Shown here: one piece after another, positions 24,193 to 35,284 of the stretch
Layout of the letters: every line of letters starts with the position of its first letter
How positions within the stretch are numbered: the first letter of the stretch is position 1
Source: Blastomussa wellsi
Taxonomy: Eukaryota > Cnidaria > Anthozoa > Scleractinia > Plerogyridae
NCBI GenBank assembly: GCA_947652115.1
Contig: OX393568.1
Coordinates: 23,479,463 to 23,543,462, forward strand
DNA: 64,000 nucleotides
Reading direction: 5' to 3'
Notes under the pieces: model-generated
Seen by the model: only the letters and a program-made list of their open reading frames with translations
Told to the model about the DNA's origin: nothing
Database searches by the model: none
Translations under genes and position numbers: made by a program

Positions 24193-25364
24193 AGGCCTGT
24201 CAACTCATGACAAAGGAAAATCTGGAGACCCATGAAAAAAAAATCAGGAGATTGTACAAAAAGTTGTGAGATTCTATTTTTTTTATGATCAAGATTAAAC
24301 AAACCCATTTTCCATCGAGATAAAGTTCTAAGAATAAGCAAAAACCACAACAGTTCGGTACAAAATAGTAAGAACAGTGTTCTCCTTTATACCACGTTAA
24401 TTTTCCATATTTATTCAACAAGATAATTTATTTCATTTCAGAATGATTTTTCCCCAAAAGTCGTGAGATTGGGAGCCTTGTCGTGAGACCGTGAGAAATG
24501 ACAAAAAATCGTGAGGCCCGTTCCAAACGCCGCTCTTCTCGTGCGACACTGGAGCGACGGTTGATTCAGACGGCGTACCTGTGTCGAAACCAGTGGTTTA
24601 TAAAGAGATTCGATAGAACATCATATGCATCAAGAATACAAAGATTCAGCAAGCTATATGCAATATTATATGGCAACATTTTGAAAGGCATTTTTTTCGA
24701 CAAACAAGCTCTAAAATATCAAACCTGGCAAATTGTGAGCTATTTAATATCACTAAATAAAAACAGAAATATAAATGAATTACCGCTAAAAACAATTCTC
24801 TCGCAAATTTAAAGCTTCATTTCAAAGCCGAGCCAAGATGAGCAAGAGAATGCCACCTTATAAATTTCACAAATTGGGCTGTTACCCAAAACAACAGCAA
24901 AAATAGTTTCCGCCCAAGCAATTCCCTCGAATAGTTTTGTTTCGTTTCTCATCGCCGCGCTGAAACCTGAAAATGGAAAGTTTGTTTTGGTTACTTTGTA
25001 TATGAAGCATTACATATAAGAAAAACTTGTAATTTCAGTATTTAGTCCAATGTGATTAGTATTATTGTAATTTTATTTGTTATTTTAGGTACCATCTGTA
25101 TATGGGAATACCAATAAATTTGTTGTTGTTGTTGTTGCTTTAAAATTGTCAAGCTTTATGCATGACTGGTCACGCCACTCCACTTTGGGCCAATCACGAG
25201 CGCTGTTATAAAAGGGAAGAGAGGACAGAGTGTTTTAATATTATGTTCAATGGAAGATAATATTTTCATCGAAGAATAAAATTAGAATACAGATCGGCAC
25301 ATGAGTGGAGCGGCGTTTGGAACGGGCCTGAGACTCACGGCAGAACCGTGAGAGTTGGCAGGTC
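24193..25364. mobile_element. MITE (CCTGYCAAC ends) split by a later insertion
   Basis: The left end (24193, CCTGTCAACTC) and right end (GAGAGTTGGCAGG, to 25364) match the ends of the intact-looking copy at 54425-54630. Internal CGTGAGAC/GTCTCACG words are shared. The element is interrupted at 24515-25328 by the 814-bp transposon listed next, so it is the older of the two. Confidence 0.55.
24515..25328. mobile_element. 814-bp DNA transposon with 20-bp perfect ends, 3-bp TGA duplication
   Basis: Starts GGCCCGTTCCAAACGCCGCT and ends with its exact reverse complement at 25328. TGA occurs on both sides (24512-24514 and 25329-25331). A 104-codon open frame (24498-24812) crosses the left end and shows no recognisable domain. 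A GTT-triplet run lies near 25117-25137. Non-autonomous; superfamily not assigned. Confidence 0.72.
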
Positions 25365-25807
25365 TGAAACAGTGAGGGTGGGGACTGGATGTCAAGAGTT
25401 CCATTGCCTTCCAAGGAACATTTGGCACATCTTACCTGTAGTGTTCTTTACGAAAGTGAGTGAAAGCCCTGTAACTTATTTTCTCGATGAAATTAATGCC
25501 CGCCGCGTTCAAGTAAAACGGCGGGTCAAGAAGCCATTGTGTTCGTGGCCGATCAAATTTCTGACGTCATTCACATTTCCCAGACTTCCTTGCAGCACAC
25601 GAAGTGAATATTTTTTGCCCGATAAAGTGCCTGCATTGTCTGAGTAAAGATTTATGGTCAGAGAAGACATGTAAATCGAAACAAAACAACTTTTGCTACT
25701 CTCTTTTCTGTCGGAAAGTTAACAAGGTCATTTCCTTGTAATTTTAACCGAATTCAAGGGCTGTCTTGATCGTGACTTTGAAGAATTCTTGACACTGGTT
25801 ACCCATT

Positions 25808-28800
25808 ATGGGTGACGGTGTTTCTGCAAGACATAAAGCGATACCAGAAGATAAGGTGAGCGTTTTTTAGCTCTCTATCTTCATTGATTTTGGTTTTAGT
25901 GCTATTTCTGTCTATCTTGGGGTATGCTGCTGGGAAAATAACTAACGTAATTTACTTCGGATGGACAGAACTGACTGTTTTTTGTTCTGAAAGCTAGCTG
26001 TTTTGGTGGTCACAGTCTAAACCGTGCCAGATAACTCGGAAAACAGTTTACTTCACCAAGATCGGTGAAATTAGACAAAAAATCATATATTTGATACAAA
26101 ATATAAACACATTCGGACATAAAACGAAGTCTTGATGACACAATTTTGTCTCCAAGCTCACAGAGTTGTTTTAAGCATCCCACTCTGTCAAAATATCATA
26201 CCCACACGTGAATTGGAGGTTAGGAAATGATGCTTCTGTTCTCTGGAAAGTGTTAGCGATTACAACACAGTGAAAGGGTTTTCTTTAATCAGGAATAATA
26301 AATCAAAATTCTGGTGGTCAAATATGGGAACGAGATATTCAACAGTTCTATGTAGTGTTTGAATGTTTTACTTGGTTTGTCTGTTCGGCCTGGTCAAGAA
26401 ATATCCCGTGGAAACTTGATTTCGTGGCCTTGTTTTCGAAAGTATAGTTTGGCGATGTTGTCGAATAATTTTCGACTGCAGTGAAGGGTTTTGATAAAAA
26501 TCACAACAACGGTTCTAATTTCTGGTAGATACGTGTTGTAGCAGTTTTGACAGCGTTCGAACCATTAAACGTAACATTTATTTAAATTGACGCCATATTA
26601 TGATGATGGTGGAAAATATTAGATCGAGCTAGGACTGTATAATTTCTAGTTTTATACGAGAATTAACTTTATCTCGATTTTGCAATGTTTTGCCATGGTT
26701 CCACAAACAACAAACAGCGATCAACCGTTTTATCCACACACGAGGAGAATGTTATTGATTGTATTCGATGGACTTGTTGAATCGTGAAGACGATGTTTCA
26801 GTGTTGTTGACAAAGAAATTTATCTATACATACCCATGTTTATTTTTGGTATTTGTTTCCACAGTAATTCACAATTGGTGGTTTTCTTCAAGAATTGTCA
26901 CATTTTTGTTACTAAGCAATTTGTGTACTGTTGATTAGGTGGTAAAACAGGCTCAGATTTAACTGAAAGGAAAGCTCACACTTTTGATTCGAAATTGAAT
27001 TGTTTGTCTTAGTCGCTATGTAGTCCAAAGAATTTTTCAGAATCCTGAAAGGAATAATGTTATTAAATCTACCCATTGTTGTGATAGCATCTAGAGTACC
27101 CATTGGCTAATGAGCCATATTTTATTGATTTCTTGATCTCAGGTAATATTTATTTATCAAATATCAAATTTATCAAATTTATTTATCTGATCAATAATTA
27201 TTATTGTCCTCAAAGGTCCATGTTTATCTTCCTGTTTAAGCTGTGCGTGCAGCTTATTTGAATTACTTTTCTGTTAATTTCACAGTCAATCAAGAGATTT
27301 CTCACTACTTTGAAGTAAAATTAAAGGGGCTATCACAGGAATGGCACGTCTTGAAACTTATAGCCTCAAGTTCTTCATTGTAACACACTTTGGTCTAAAC
27401 TTTGATAGTTGCGAAGAGGTGGGGTGAAGACACGAGAGCCTGTTAGTGTAAGCATTGTCAACAGCTCTCATTATCGGCTCCCCACGGCATACTCAAACAT
27501 GTTCTCAGGAGTCACAAATGTTTTGCAGGCAGAGGACTGATGTCAGTTTGCTATGACGATGCCCTCGCTGGTATCTGCAATAATTTTCTTGAAAGTTCCA
27601 TATGTCCCGGCCAAAGACCTCGCATAAGTCAGCCTGTTGACATCTGAATAGTTTTCATGTCAAACCAGAGAACTAGTAAATACGAAACCTTCAATTATCG
27701 ACATTTTAACACTGACATTTTGACAAGCTGGGGTCTCCTCTTTCAAGTGGGCGGAATGAGGATTTTAAAACAATGCTTACAGGCTCTCACATCTTCACTC
27801 CACCTGTTCGCTCTTCCTCTCGCCTCGCTTATGTATCTTTTCTTCGTGTGTCTCACTATCTGAGAGCCAGGAACAGGCTATCCATTTTAACACTTTTGAA
27901 ACCCTATTTCTCACGCATTGCACCCCTCTCCATCCCTATTCATCCCTTTTTTTCCAATTTCCTGACAATGATAAAAGAGGGAAAGGGGTGTGATCATAAT
28001 TTTGTTTTCAAATCAATTAGAACAGGGTTTTTTGAGCCCAAAAGTATGGGGGAATAAAACAAAAGAAATTATTAATCCATCCCTAAGCTTTGATGCAAAG
28101 TCTTTTGTTTTATTCCCCCAAACCTTGGCGACGTGTTAGAATATTAATTAATATATTGGAACTGGTCTATTAATTTACATTCTTTCGTGTATACAGTCGT
28201 TATCTTGTCTGATTGGATTAAACCTACATGAAACAATCAGGGTTGTCAATATAAGCCAGCAACCGGCGCATTTCACCAGCTATTCCAAATACTGCTTCGG
28301 CTACTCCGAATGTTAGTAGGTGAGTTCTGAGCGTAATATTGGAGAAATAAAATGGAAATAGCCGCCTACTTTTTGGATGGAACCTACTACTCAAAAACCT
28401 ACTGACAACTCTGAACAATGTCAAATTAGTTTAAGGTGGTTACACTTTTGGGTTCTTTGCAAGGTAGTCAATGGCTTGTTAATACAGCTGGAATTTGCAA
28501 AGTTCTAAGAAAAGTTCCTTGGGTCTTTTTTTCTTTCAGATATGTCTACGGTTAATTCTAGTTTCTGGCAAGACTCATGAATTTTTATTTTCACCAAGCG
28601 ACACAGCATATTATATAACACAACAAGTTTATGACCACTGGCCTCAAGGTTAGTAGTTAGTTCATTTTAATTTATGAAAATACAGATTAATACTCAAAGG
28701 ATGATACATTAGTCAAAGTCTAGTCGAATAAGCAGCAATTACACAAAAAAATAATGTTGCAGTATGTAGTGTAGTAAATATATTATATACCTCCCCCATG

Positions 28801-31279
28801 GAAGTGATTTTTTCTAAGATCCCACCTCTGTGAAAATTCTGATTAAGATTCATATATACTTTCTGTGGATTTTTTTGGTCTCTAAGAAACTTCCCACCCC
28901 CACCCCCAGGAATTTCCAATCACTTCTGTTGGGGGATTTTGTGGAACTACACAATAGACTTTTAAATGTTTTATCTGTCAGCTGTGCATAGAAACCAGTC
29001 ATTGTGTAGAACTTTTCATTTTTTTTTTCACCATTTGGCTTACATGTATAATCAGGGTTCTCAACTTGGAAGGTAGCCACTTGTGGATTTTCACCTTCTG
29101 TTGACACAAAAGTGGCTGCCTGTTTCAGCTTGAAACTACAAGGCTTGTATCCTGGTATTATATACTAGTCATGTACACACATGATTGTATACTTGTATAA
29201 TTATTTTCATGTACAAAACTTTCTAGAAAGCCTGACTCAACCTCTTATAGAGGAGATCATAGCATTCTGAGGATGCATTGTGTATTTCTGTAATTTTGAG
29301 TGTAAATAAGTTATTTGAAGGCTTTCAAATTTGTTGAAAAACAACACAATATTAATATCAAATTTTGATATCAATTTTCTCTGAAAAATTGGCGTCCACA
29401 GTTAACCAAGATGTCCATCTGGCTAAAAGCCTGCACTTCATTCATAAAAATTGCTCTGAGATAATGAAGTTGCCAAGTCATGCTGTTTTCATGAAAGGTT
29501 CTTTACACTATTAAATGCAAAATTGATGTATATGGAAAAGTTATGACTTGCAGTAGTTTTAAACTCTTTCATGAGCAAAAACTGAGGAACAATATGGAGT
29601 AAATCTTGATTGTGTGTAACACACGAAAGCAGGTCAAGTGTTCCTGTTATGATGTAAAAATGTATGTTACGGCGTGTTTTGTTTATTTTTAGATTGGAGA
29701 GATGAAGCTGTCAGTTCACACAACATATTGAAACTTATCTATCATGGTCGATTTTTACATGGAAATGTATCTTTAGGAGGTTAGTATACCAAACAATTTG
29801 AGAATACGGTCTTGACTGAATCAGTGATGTCACATATTGGTACAGTACTTGGCAAAGACAAATTGTCATGCCAGTAGATAGTTGGGGGGGGGGGAAGCGT
29901 GAAACAGGTGGGTCTGAACTTCCCATACTCTTTACCCCCACCTCCCCCCCCCCCCTTTATTGCTAATGGGAAATATTGCACAAATTTATGAAATTGTTTC
30001 TGATTTTTCCCAGTTCCCACCACCTTTGTATCCTGTACACCTCCCTCTCCCTATTCTATTCTCCCAGACTCCCGGCCCCCTGTCCCCCTCCACTAGATAG
30101 CTGGTGAAACTTTTTTTTGTCTTTCAGCTCTTAATCTGGAGACTGGTAAACGAAGTGTAATGCATCTTGTAGCAAGAGAAAACTTACCAGAACCAGCATC
30201 ACAAGGTAATATTTAAAGTGCACCTAACCCCAAAATATTTTTTTTTTGCTAAAATATACCTTTGCACCAGTATGAAACACATTGCACCTTTCGTTTCTCC
30301 TTTTTACCAAATTCAGGCTATTTATAGCATTCAAACATTATGAAAGAGTCACAAAATGATTTGCATCGCACCAAGTCTTTGTAAACATGCATGCAAATCA
30401 GTTTGTGACATCAAATCGGGAATAGACCCATGCCCCTTCTGACTCGTCTTGGAACAAATAATGCACAGTTTATCATAACTTTTGAATGCTATAAATAGTC
30501 AGAATTTGGTAAAAAGGTGCAATGCGTTTCAAATTGGTGCAAAGGTTTATTCTAGCGAAAAAATATTTTAGGGTTAGGTGCACTTTAAGGTCATTAAATT
30601 ATGCAGTATATAGCCTCTGCACAAAGACACCTAGGTGCTCATAACAGTCAAGCACCTTAACCTTCTGCTAAAAAGAGGAGAATGATGTTCAGGATTCCAG
30701 AGTGGGTTGTAGTCATTGTTTCAATAGAATAACAAATTTGTTCAACTGTAGCTTACATTCAATCATGTGAAAATCTTGTACTTCAACTGGAATTGCTGAA
30801 ACACCCCCATACCCAAAGTAATAACTATAACTTCTTATTAAGCCCCAATCCCTTTGTGGTCTTTTAAAACACCTTTCCCCAGAGAACTAGACAGTGAACA
30901 AAAAATGAGTGTTTACACTGAAAGTTATCTGCTTGCCGCATTGAATTCTTATCACGTTTCTGTGGAGAATAACATCGGCTTCCACTATTAAACATACAGT
31001 TTCATATGACTTATGATTTGCAATAACACCTATACCTTCCTCTGATAAGCTCTTTCCCTATATAACTCCACTCTCAATAGTCTTCAAGAGACCCTAGACC
31101 CTGTGGGGTGTACATTTGTTTGCGTTTTTAGCATGCAAGGTCATACAGTAGTCACTTTAATGAGGTACTAACTACATTTAAATTTGCAACCTGGTGTTTA
31201 TTCAACCCACATACTTTCAACAGGTCAAAGAAATCGTGAGAAAACAAGTGAACAGAGTTGCTGCTGCAGTATTGTTTGA
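25808..31279 (+). CDS. UBL3: Ubiquitin-like protein 3 (membrane-anchored ubiquitin-fold protein)
   Basis: Five coding exons in matching phase: 25808-25855, 28540-28648, 29693-29779, 30128-30205, 31224-31279. The product has about 125 residues, close to the usual 117 of vertebrate UBL3. A ubiquitin fold begins ICLRLILVSGKTHEFLFSPS and continues through HNILKLIYHGRFLHGNVSLG and RSVMHLVARENLPEP, hallmarks of this family. The C-terminus is CCCSIV: CSIV is a prenylation box with an extra upstream CC pair for lipidation, and there is no ubiquitin-type Gly-Gly. UBL3 acts at the plasma membrane as a lipid-anchored modifier sorting proteins to small extracellular vesicles (known in vertebrates). Start ATG is preceded by ACCCATT; the first exon (MGDGVSARHKAIPEDK) is the only diverged part. 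The stop is at 31277-31279. A TTAA-type MITE lies 11 bp after the exon-4 donor. Confidence 0.96.
28790..28940. repeat. Dispersed repeat with GGAATTTCCAAT and C/G-rich tracts
   Basis: One of four related copies: 13600-13790, 28790-28940, 33110-33230 and 39200-39300 (inverted). They share a TGGAAG(G/T)...TTTT start, a CCACCCC(C)n tract, and GGAATTTCCAAT or GGAAATTCCAAT near the tract. This explains several poly-C runs in the window. Ends are too diverged to define. Confidence 0.5.
30217..30584. mobile_element. TTAA-flanked MITE, copy 1 (UBL3 intron 4)
   Basis: Ends AGTGCACCTAACCC and inverse, with inverted arms of more than 100 bp (TTTGCACCA, AAACRCATTGCACCTTT, CTATTTATAGCATTCAAA). TTAA occurs on each side (30213-30216 and 30585-30588). 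The TTAA duplication fits the piggyBac or Kolobok groups. It begins 11 bp after the exon-4 boundary (30205/30206), leaving only the donor consensus free. Confidence 0.75.
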
Positions 31280-31327
31280 CTTGAAGTTGAACTCTTCAGA
31301 TGTTACAGGCTGAGGTTATCTGCTGTA

Positions 31328-31575
31328 CACCAGAGGCCTTGACACACCGAGCAACAAGTCACTGTGACACGTTACAGGGACGAGTTGCTGCAGTAATTCA
31401 CCTTGTGTGATGACATGGTGGATTTTTGTGAAATTCTTTGTCGCTGCAACAGAATTTTGACTGCGATCAGTCATACAATTTGAAATCACGACTTGAGTTG
31501 GACACACTACACATGGAGCAACTTGTCGTAGAGACCTGTCGCTATGACTTATTGCCTAGTGTGTTCTGGCCTCAA
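31328..31575. repeat. Inverted repeat in or just after the UBL3 3' UTR
   Basis: The left arm near 31330-31390 (AGGCCTTGACACACCGAGCA, ...GACGAGTTGC) pairs with the right arm near 31515-31572 (GCAACTTGTCG...TAGTGTGTTCTGGCCT). MITE-like and non-coding. It starts about 50 bp after the stop codon. Confidence 0.5.
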
Positions 31576-34164
31576 ATGTTCACTTTGATTTTCTTACAAT
31601 TTATACAATTGAAATGTTTTGGGTCAATTAATAATTAAAAAATATCCCTTGTGTATGTGCATGTATTAACTCTATGCCTGATACAAAGTATGTCTCAAAA
31701 CAGATAACCATTCATTCAATGTTGTACCCAGAGTCTTCGATCCCCTTCACCAGCAGTCAGGAAACAAGCAACCGTTGAAAGAAGTCCAAAAACAGAAGAC
31801 CGTTTGTTGAATTGTGCATGTGTGCTTTCAAACGAATGGCTCAGTGAGCTCTGTGTTGTTTTATGTCTGGCCAATTTTATTATTATTTTTTTATACCCAA
31901 ATCTATCCTGCAACAGAACTGTCAAGGGTTACTCATTTCATCAAGCTGACTTGGTATGGAGTAAAGACTCGTGGTACAAGATTGCTAAGCAGTACATAGA
32001 AAGCTGAGCTAGTAAGATACTATCAAAATCACTAGTGTGGTAAAAGTGCAGTTAGAAATTTGAACCCAAAGCAGTTCAATTCTTTACACATGATCTGAAA
32101 AAATTTTCACATGGTTCGTGTTTGCGAGCATCCTGTCAGCGATGATGTGATTTTAACTGTCGCTGCATGGCCATTTTTTCCAGAGTTTGTATGAACAATG
32201 ATGACGGTATTGAGCCAACAGAGTCAGAAACTCACAAGATGTATTCCGCTTGAAAGAAAGTCAGGTTTTGTTTAATTTTAATGGGTTTCAGACTGTTTTG
32301 CAGCAAAGAGTATCTGAATATCACAAAGCTTTCTGTTGGCTTTCCGATTAAAAACAGTGCACAAGTCTTTAATTCATCTGGTTGAGATTGTTGCAGCGCA
32401 AGACGATTTTTAGCAACAGCATCTTCCCACTCTAGTGATTGTGATAGTATCAATAATAGTATTGTTAACAATGCTAAATATTTTCTCTTTTTTACAGTAA
32501 TTTATTATGACAAATGTAGCCCCGCTTTTATAATCATGGTTTTGTGGTCAACACTTATTTTCATGATCACATTTATACTAACAATATATTTTCCTGTCTG
32601 CAAAATCGTCCAACAATAATTGCTTTTCATTAGTTACAAATTGTACATGTATGCATTTACAGCTTAATTAATATGTGATTTATAGGACTGCTAAGGGATT
32701 TAGAGTGTAGTCAATGTTCGAATAATTATTTTGTGGGATTGTCATAAACAGTACAGTAAATCACAGTATGACACTTCACTTTTGTTATCCAGTGCTGTAG
32801 AGTGGAGTACAAATAATGTGTGGAATGAGTACTGTATATCTCACAATATTTGTACTTCACAAGACCGACAAAATGGGTTCTTTGTTCCACCTTATTACAT
32901 GAAATTCAAGAAAAGAAAGCGCTGTTTAATAAATCTCAAAGTATAAATGTGTCATAATCACTTTGCATTTTTACTTGCCATTTATTTTGGTTTTGTGCAA
33001 ATAGCTTTTTAATACAGAATTGGGCAAATCCTTCTTTCTGTTGTGTGCAATTGTGTTTCTGGTGTTTGATTTGACACCAATTGTGTGTACTACGCTGTTC
33101 AGAAAAATGTTTACACCCCTCCCGTGGAAGGTTTTTAGGTTTGAAATCCCACCCCTACCCCTCTGGAAATTCCAATTTGGCTTCCTACTTTTCTGAAATA
33201 TAGCTTTGGAGCCCCACCCCCCCAGGAATGGGTATGGTGGTTATTCCTGACTGGCCACAATGTTGGTCAATAAAATATTATTTTTTGTAAAGGCTGCAAC
33301 TTCATAAACTTATAAAAGCGGTTTTCTTTTTGGGTAATTATTAATACTATAGCTATTAGTGTTAGTTTTGAATCTTTTCTATCTGTTCGAGCTAACATAC
33401 ACTTGGTTTGTTATAATTATACTGAAGGGGGAAGAATTAGAAACGGAAAGAGAGATTGTTTATTCATGCTAAAATGCACAGCCAGTTTAGTAAAGGTGCC
33501 CTTGAAGGAGCTACGTCACCATTCATGCCTTTGAAAAATTTAGCCTAAATTTTTCAAAATTGTCATTTGTAATCCATCTCAGTCTTCTCCATCCTCAACC
33601 ATCTTTGTTCCTTTTTGCTTTATTGTTATTTCTTTGGTGTTTTTCTTCCTTTGTAAGCTATTAGTTTTAGGTTTACTAAGTTTTAATGGTTATTTGGTTT
33701 GTTGCAAAAGATAAATTATTATAATTATCATGACGTAGCTCCTTTAAATATTTCAAATATTTCAGTTTTATGAGCTTTATAGTAAGTCACTCACGTGACA
33801 CTGTGATAACACTGTTAGTAAGAACATGTCAATGCAATAATTTTTTACCTGCCAACTGAACATTGATCCTATGTGTATTTGGTCAAAACTAGTACTGTTA
33901 AATAATATTAGTAATAAAGAATGAAGTCGATATAAGTGAAAAGCACTAATAAAAGTGATTCCTCCTTTTACCGAGCGAAAAGGAACGCGTGAAAAAAAGA
34001 GCACCGAGGAGGGGGTGGGGAAAGGAGGAATCGCGATTCCTTCATCCCTGACCCCCTCCCCCCTTTTCCCCATTCTTTTGCTTCACCCCAGGCTCGCTTC
34101 TCCGCTTTTCATGCATTTGTTCTTTCGTTCAAACGCACTGCACACTTGGAAAGGAATTGACTGC

Positions 34165-35284
34165 CAGGGCACGAAATTGCGCCTAATACAGGCGCCAATG
34201 CGACTAAAATTTTCGTGCTGGCGACTAAGATTCAAAAGTTAGTCGCCAAGTTGGCCACCAGAATTCTTTGGGTGTTTTATATCTTACCTTGATGGTTTTT
34301 CCAACTAAATAAAGCTTTAAAGTAAATGAATCGACACGAATGATGTCTGCTGTTAAGCAAAATCGTCACGAATGCTACGAACCGAACTTGTCAACATCCG
34401 CCATCTTGGATTTTCCAAATAGTACGTTGTATATTTTTAAGTGAAATGTCCCTTTTGCTAACAACACATATTGCGGGCTCATAACATTCCGTAGTTTTCC
34501 GACCGTGTAAACTCTTTCCACGTGCTCTCATTTTGCTTCATTTAAATTTAAAATGAGCGACAGTGATCAGGATCGGGAAGAGTTATTTGAAGCACTGAAT
34601 GCGTGTACAACCGTGACCAAGGACGCCGTTTTCGAATTCTCACGGAGTTTGGAAAAAAAAATACGACAATGAGAAGAAGTTTCTTCGCAGTTTGCCGCTC
34701 CGTGGCCACGTTGGTTTGCCGACAGACAAAATGGCAATGTCACTGGTGCCAGAAGATCTAGATTCGCGAAGTTAACAGAAATTGCAATTAATATTCTTAC
34801 AAAGCCAAGTTGCAAAAAAAATAGTCTGTTAAACAATGGCTTGATAATACTGAAAATAGCGTTAAAATAGTTCAGATAGCTCGGCTAGAATAAGATACAT
34901 GTATGTTTAAAAATGAAGCAACAAGCAAAAAAGGATCTGTTTATTTTATTGTTACAGTTCTTCAAAATACGTAAGTTGATACTATTTTGTTATGTAGTTG
35001 TAGTAACTAAGGTAACTAAAGTTGCATTAGCTTTAATTACAAACTGAAGGTTCCTCAGTCTAGCTTAGGCACGTTTGTTTGATTACTTTCCCCTTTTAAG
35101 TGAATAAAGTGGTTGTGTAGACACTTAAAAGCTAGTAAAACCCTTCCATTTGACATTGTTGTATAAATTAATGTGTTTTTTCTTCAATCTTATTTTTGGC
35201 TCCTAAATTTTTGGCCTTGGCGACCACTCTGAAAAATTTAGGAGCCAAATGGCTCCTTGATAAAAAAGTTAATTTCGTGCCCTG
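34165..35284. mobile_element. CAGGG-ended DNA transposon with 5-bp ACTGC duplication
   Basis: Ends CAGGGCACGAAATT (34165) and AATTTCGTGCCCTG (to 35284) are exact inverted repeats, flanked by ACTGC at 34160-34164 and 35285-35289. CAGGG ends recall hAT-type elements, although 5 bp is short for hAT. The interior holds an intact-looking 39-codon start (34553 onward, MSDSDQDREELFEALNACTT) that stops at 34670-34672, perhaps a captured or decayed coding piece. Confidence 0.68.

Larger units (their letters stand above)
18154..25807. other. Intergenic region between ARAP and UBL3 (divergent promoters)
   Basis: 7.65 kb between two divergently transcribed genes. No gene is seen. It contains, in order, a G/C-run promoter-proximal stretch (about 18400-18450), AT-rich fold-back elements, a degenerate 51-bp tandem repeat, a 2.3-kb inverted-repeat element, hammerhead-like repeat ends, a 5-bp-duplication MITE and a nested MITE/DNA-transposon pair, each listed separately. 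Open frames here are short and lack splice-compatible homology. Confidence 0.6.

Noticed and set aside
24498..24812. 104-codon frame in the 814-bp transposon
   Set aside because: Starts outside the element in host MITE sequence and crosses the insertion end, so it is not an ancestral gene. No catalytic motif.
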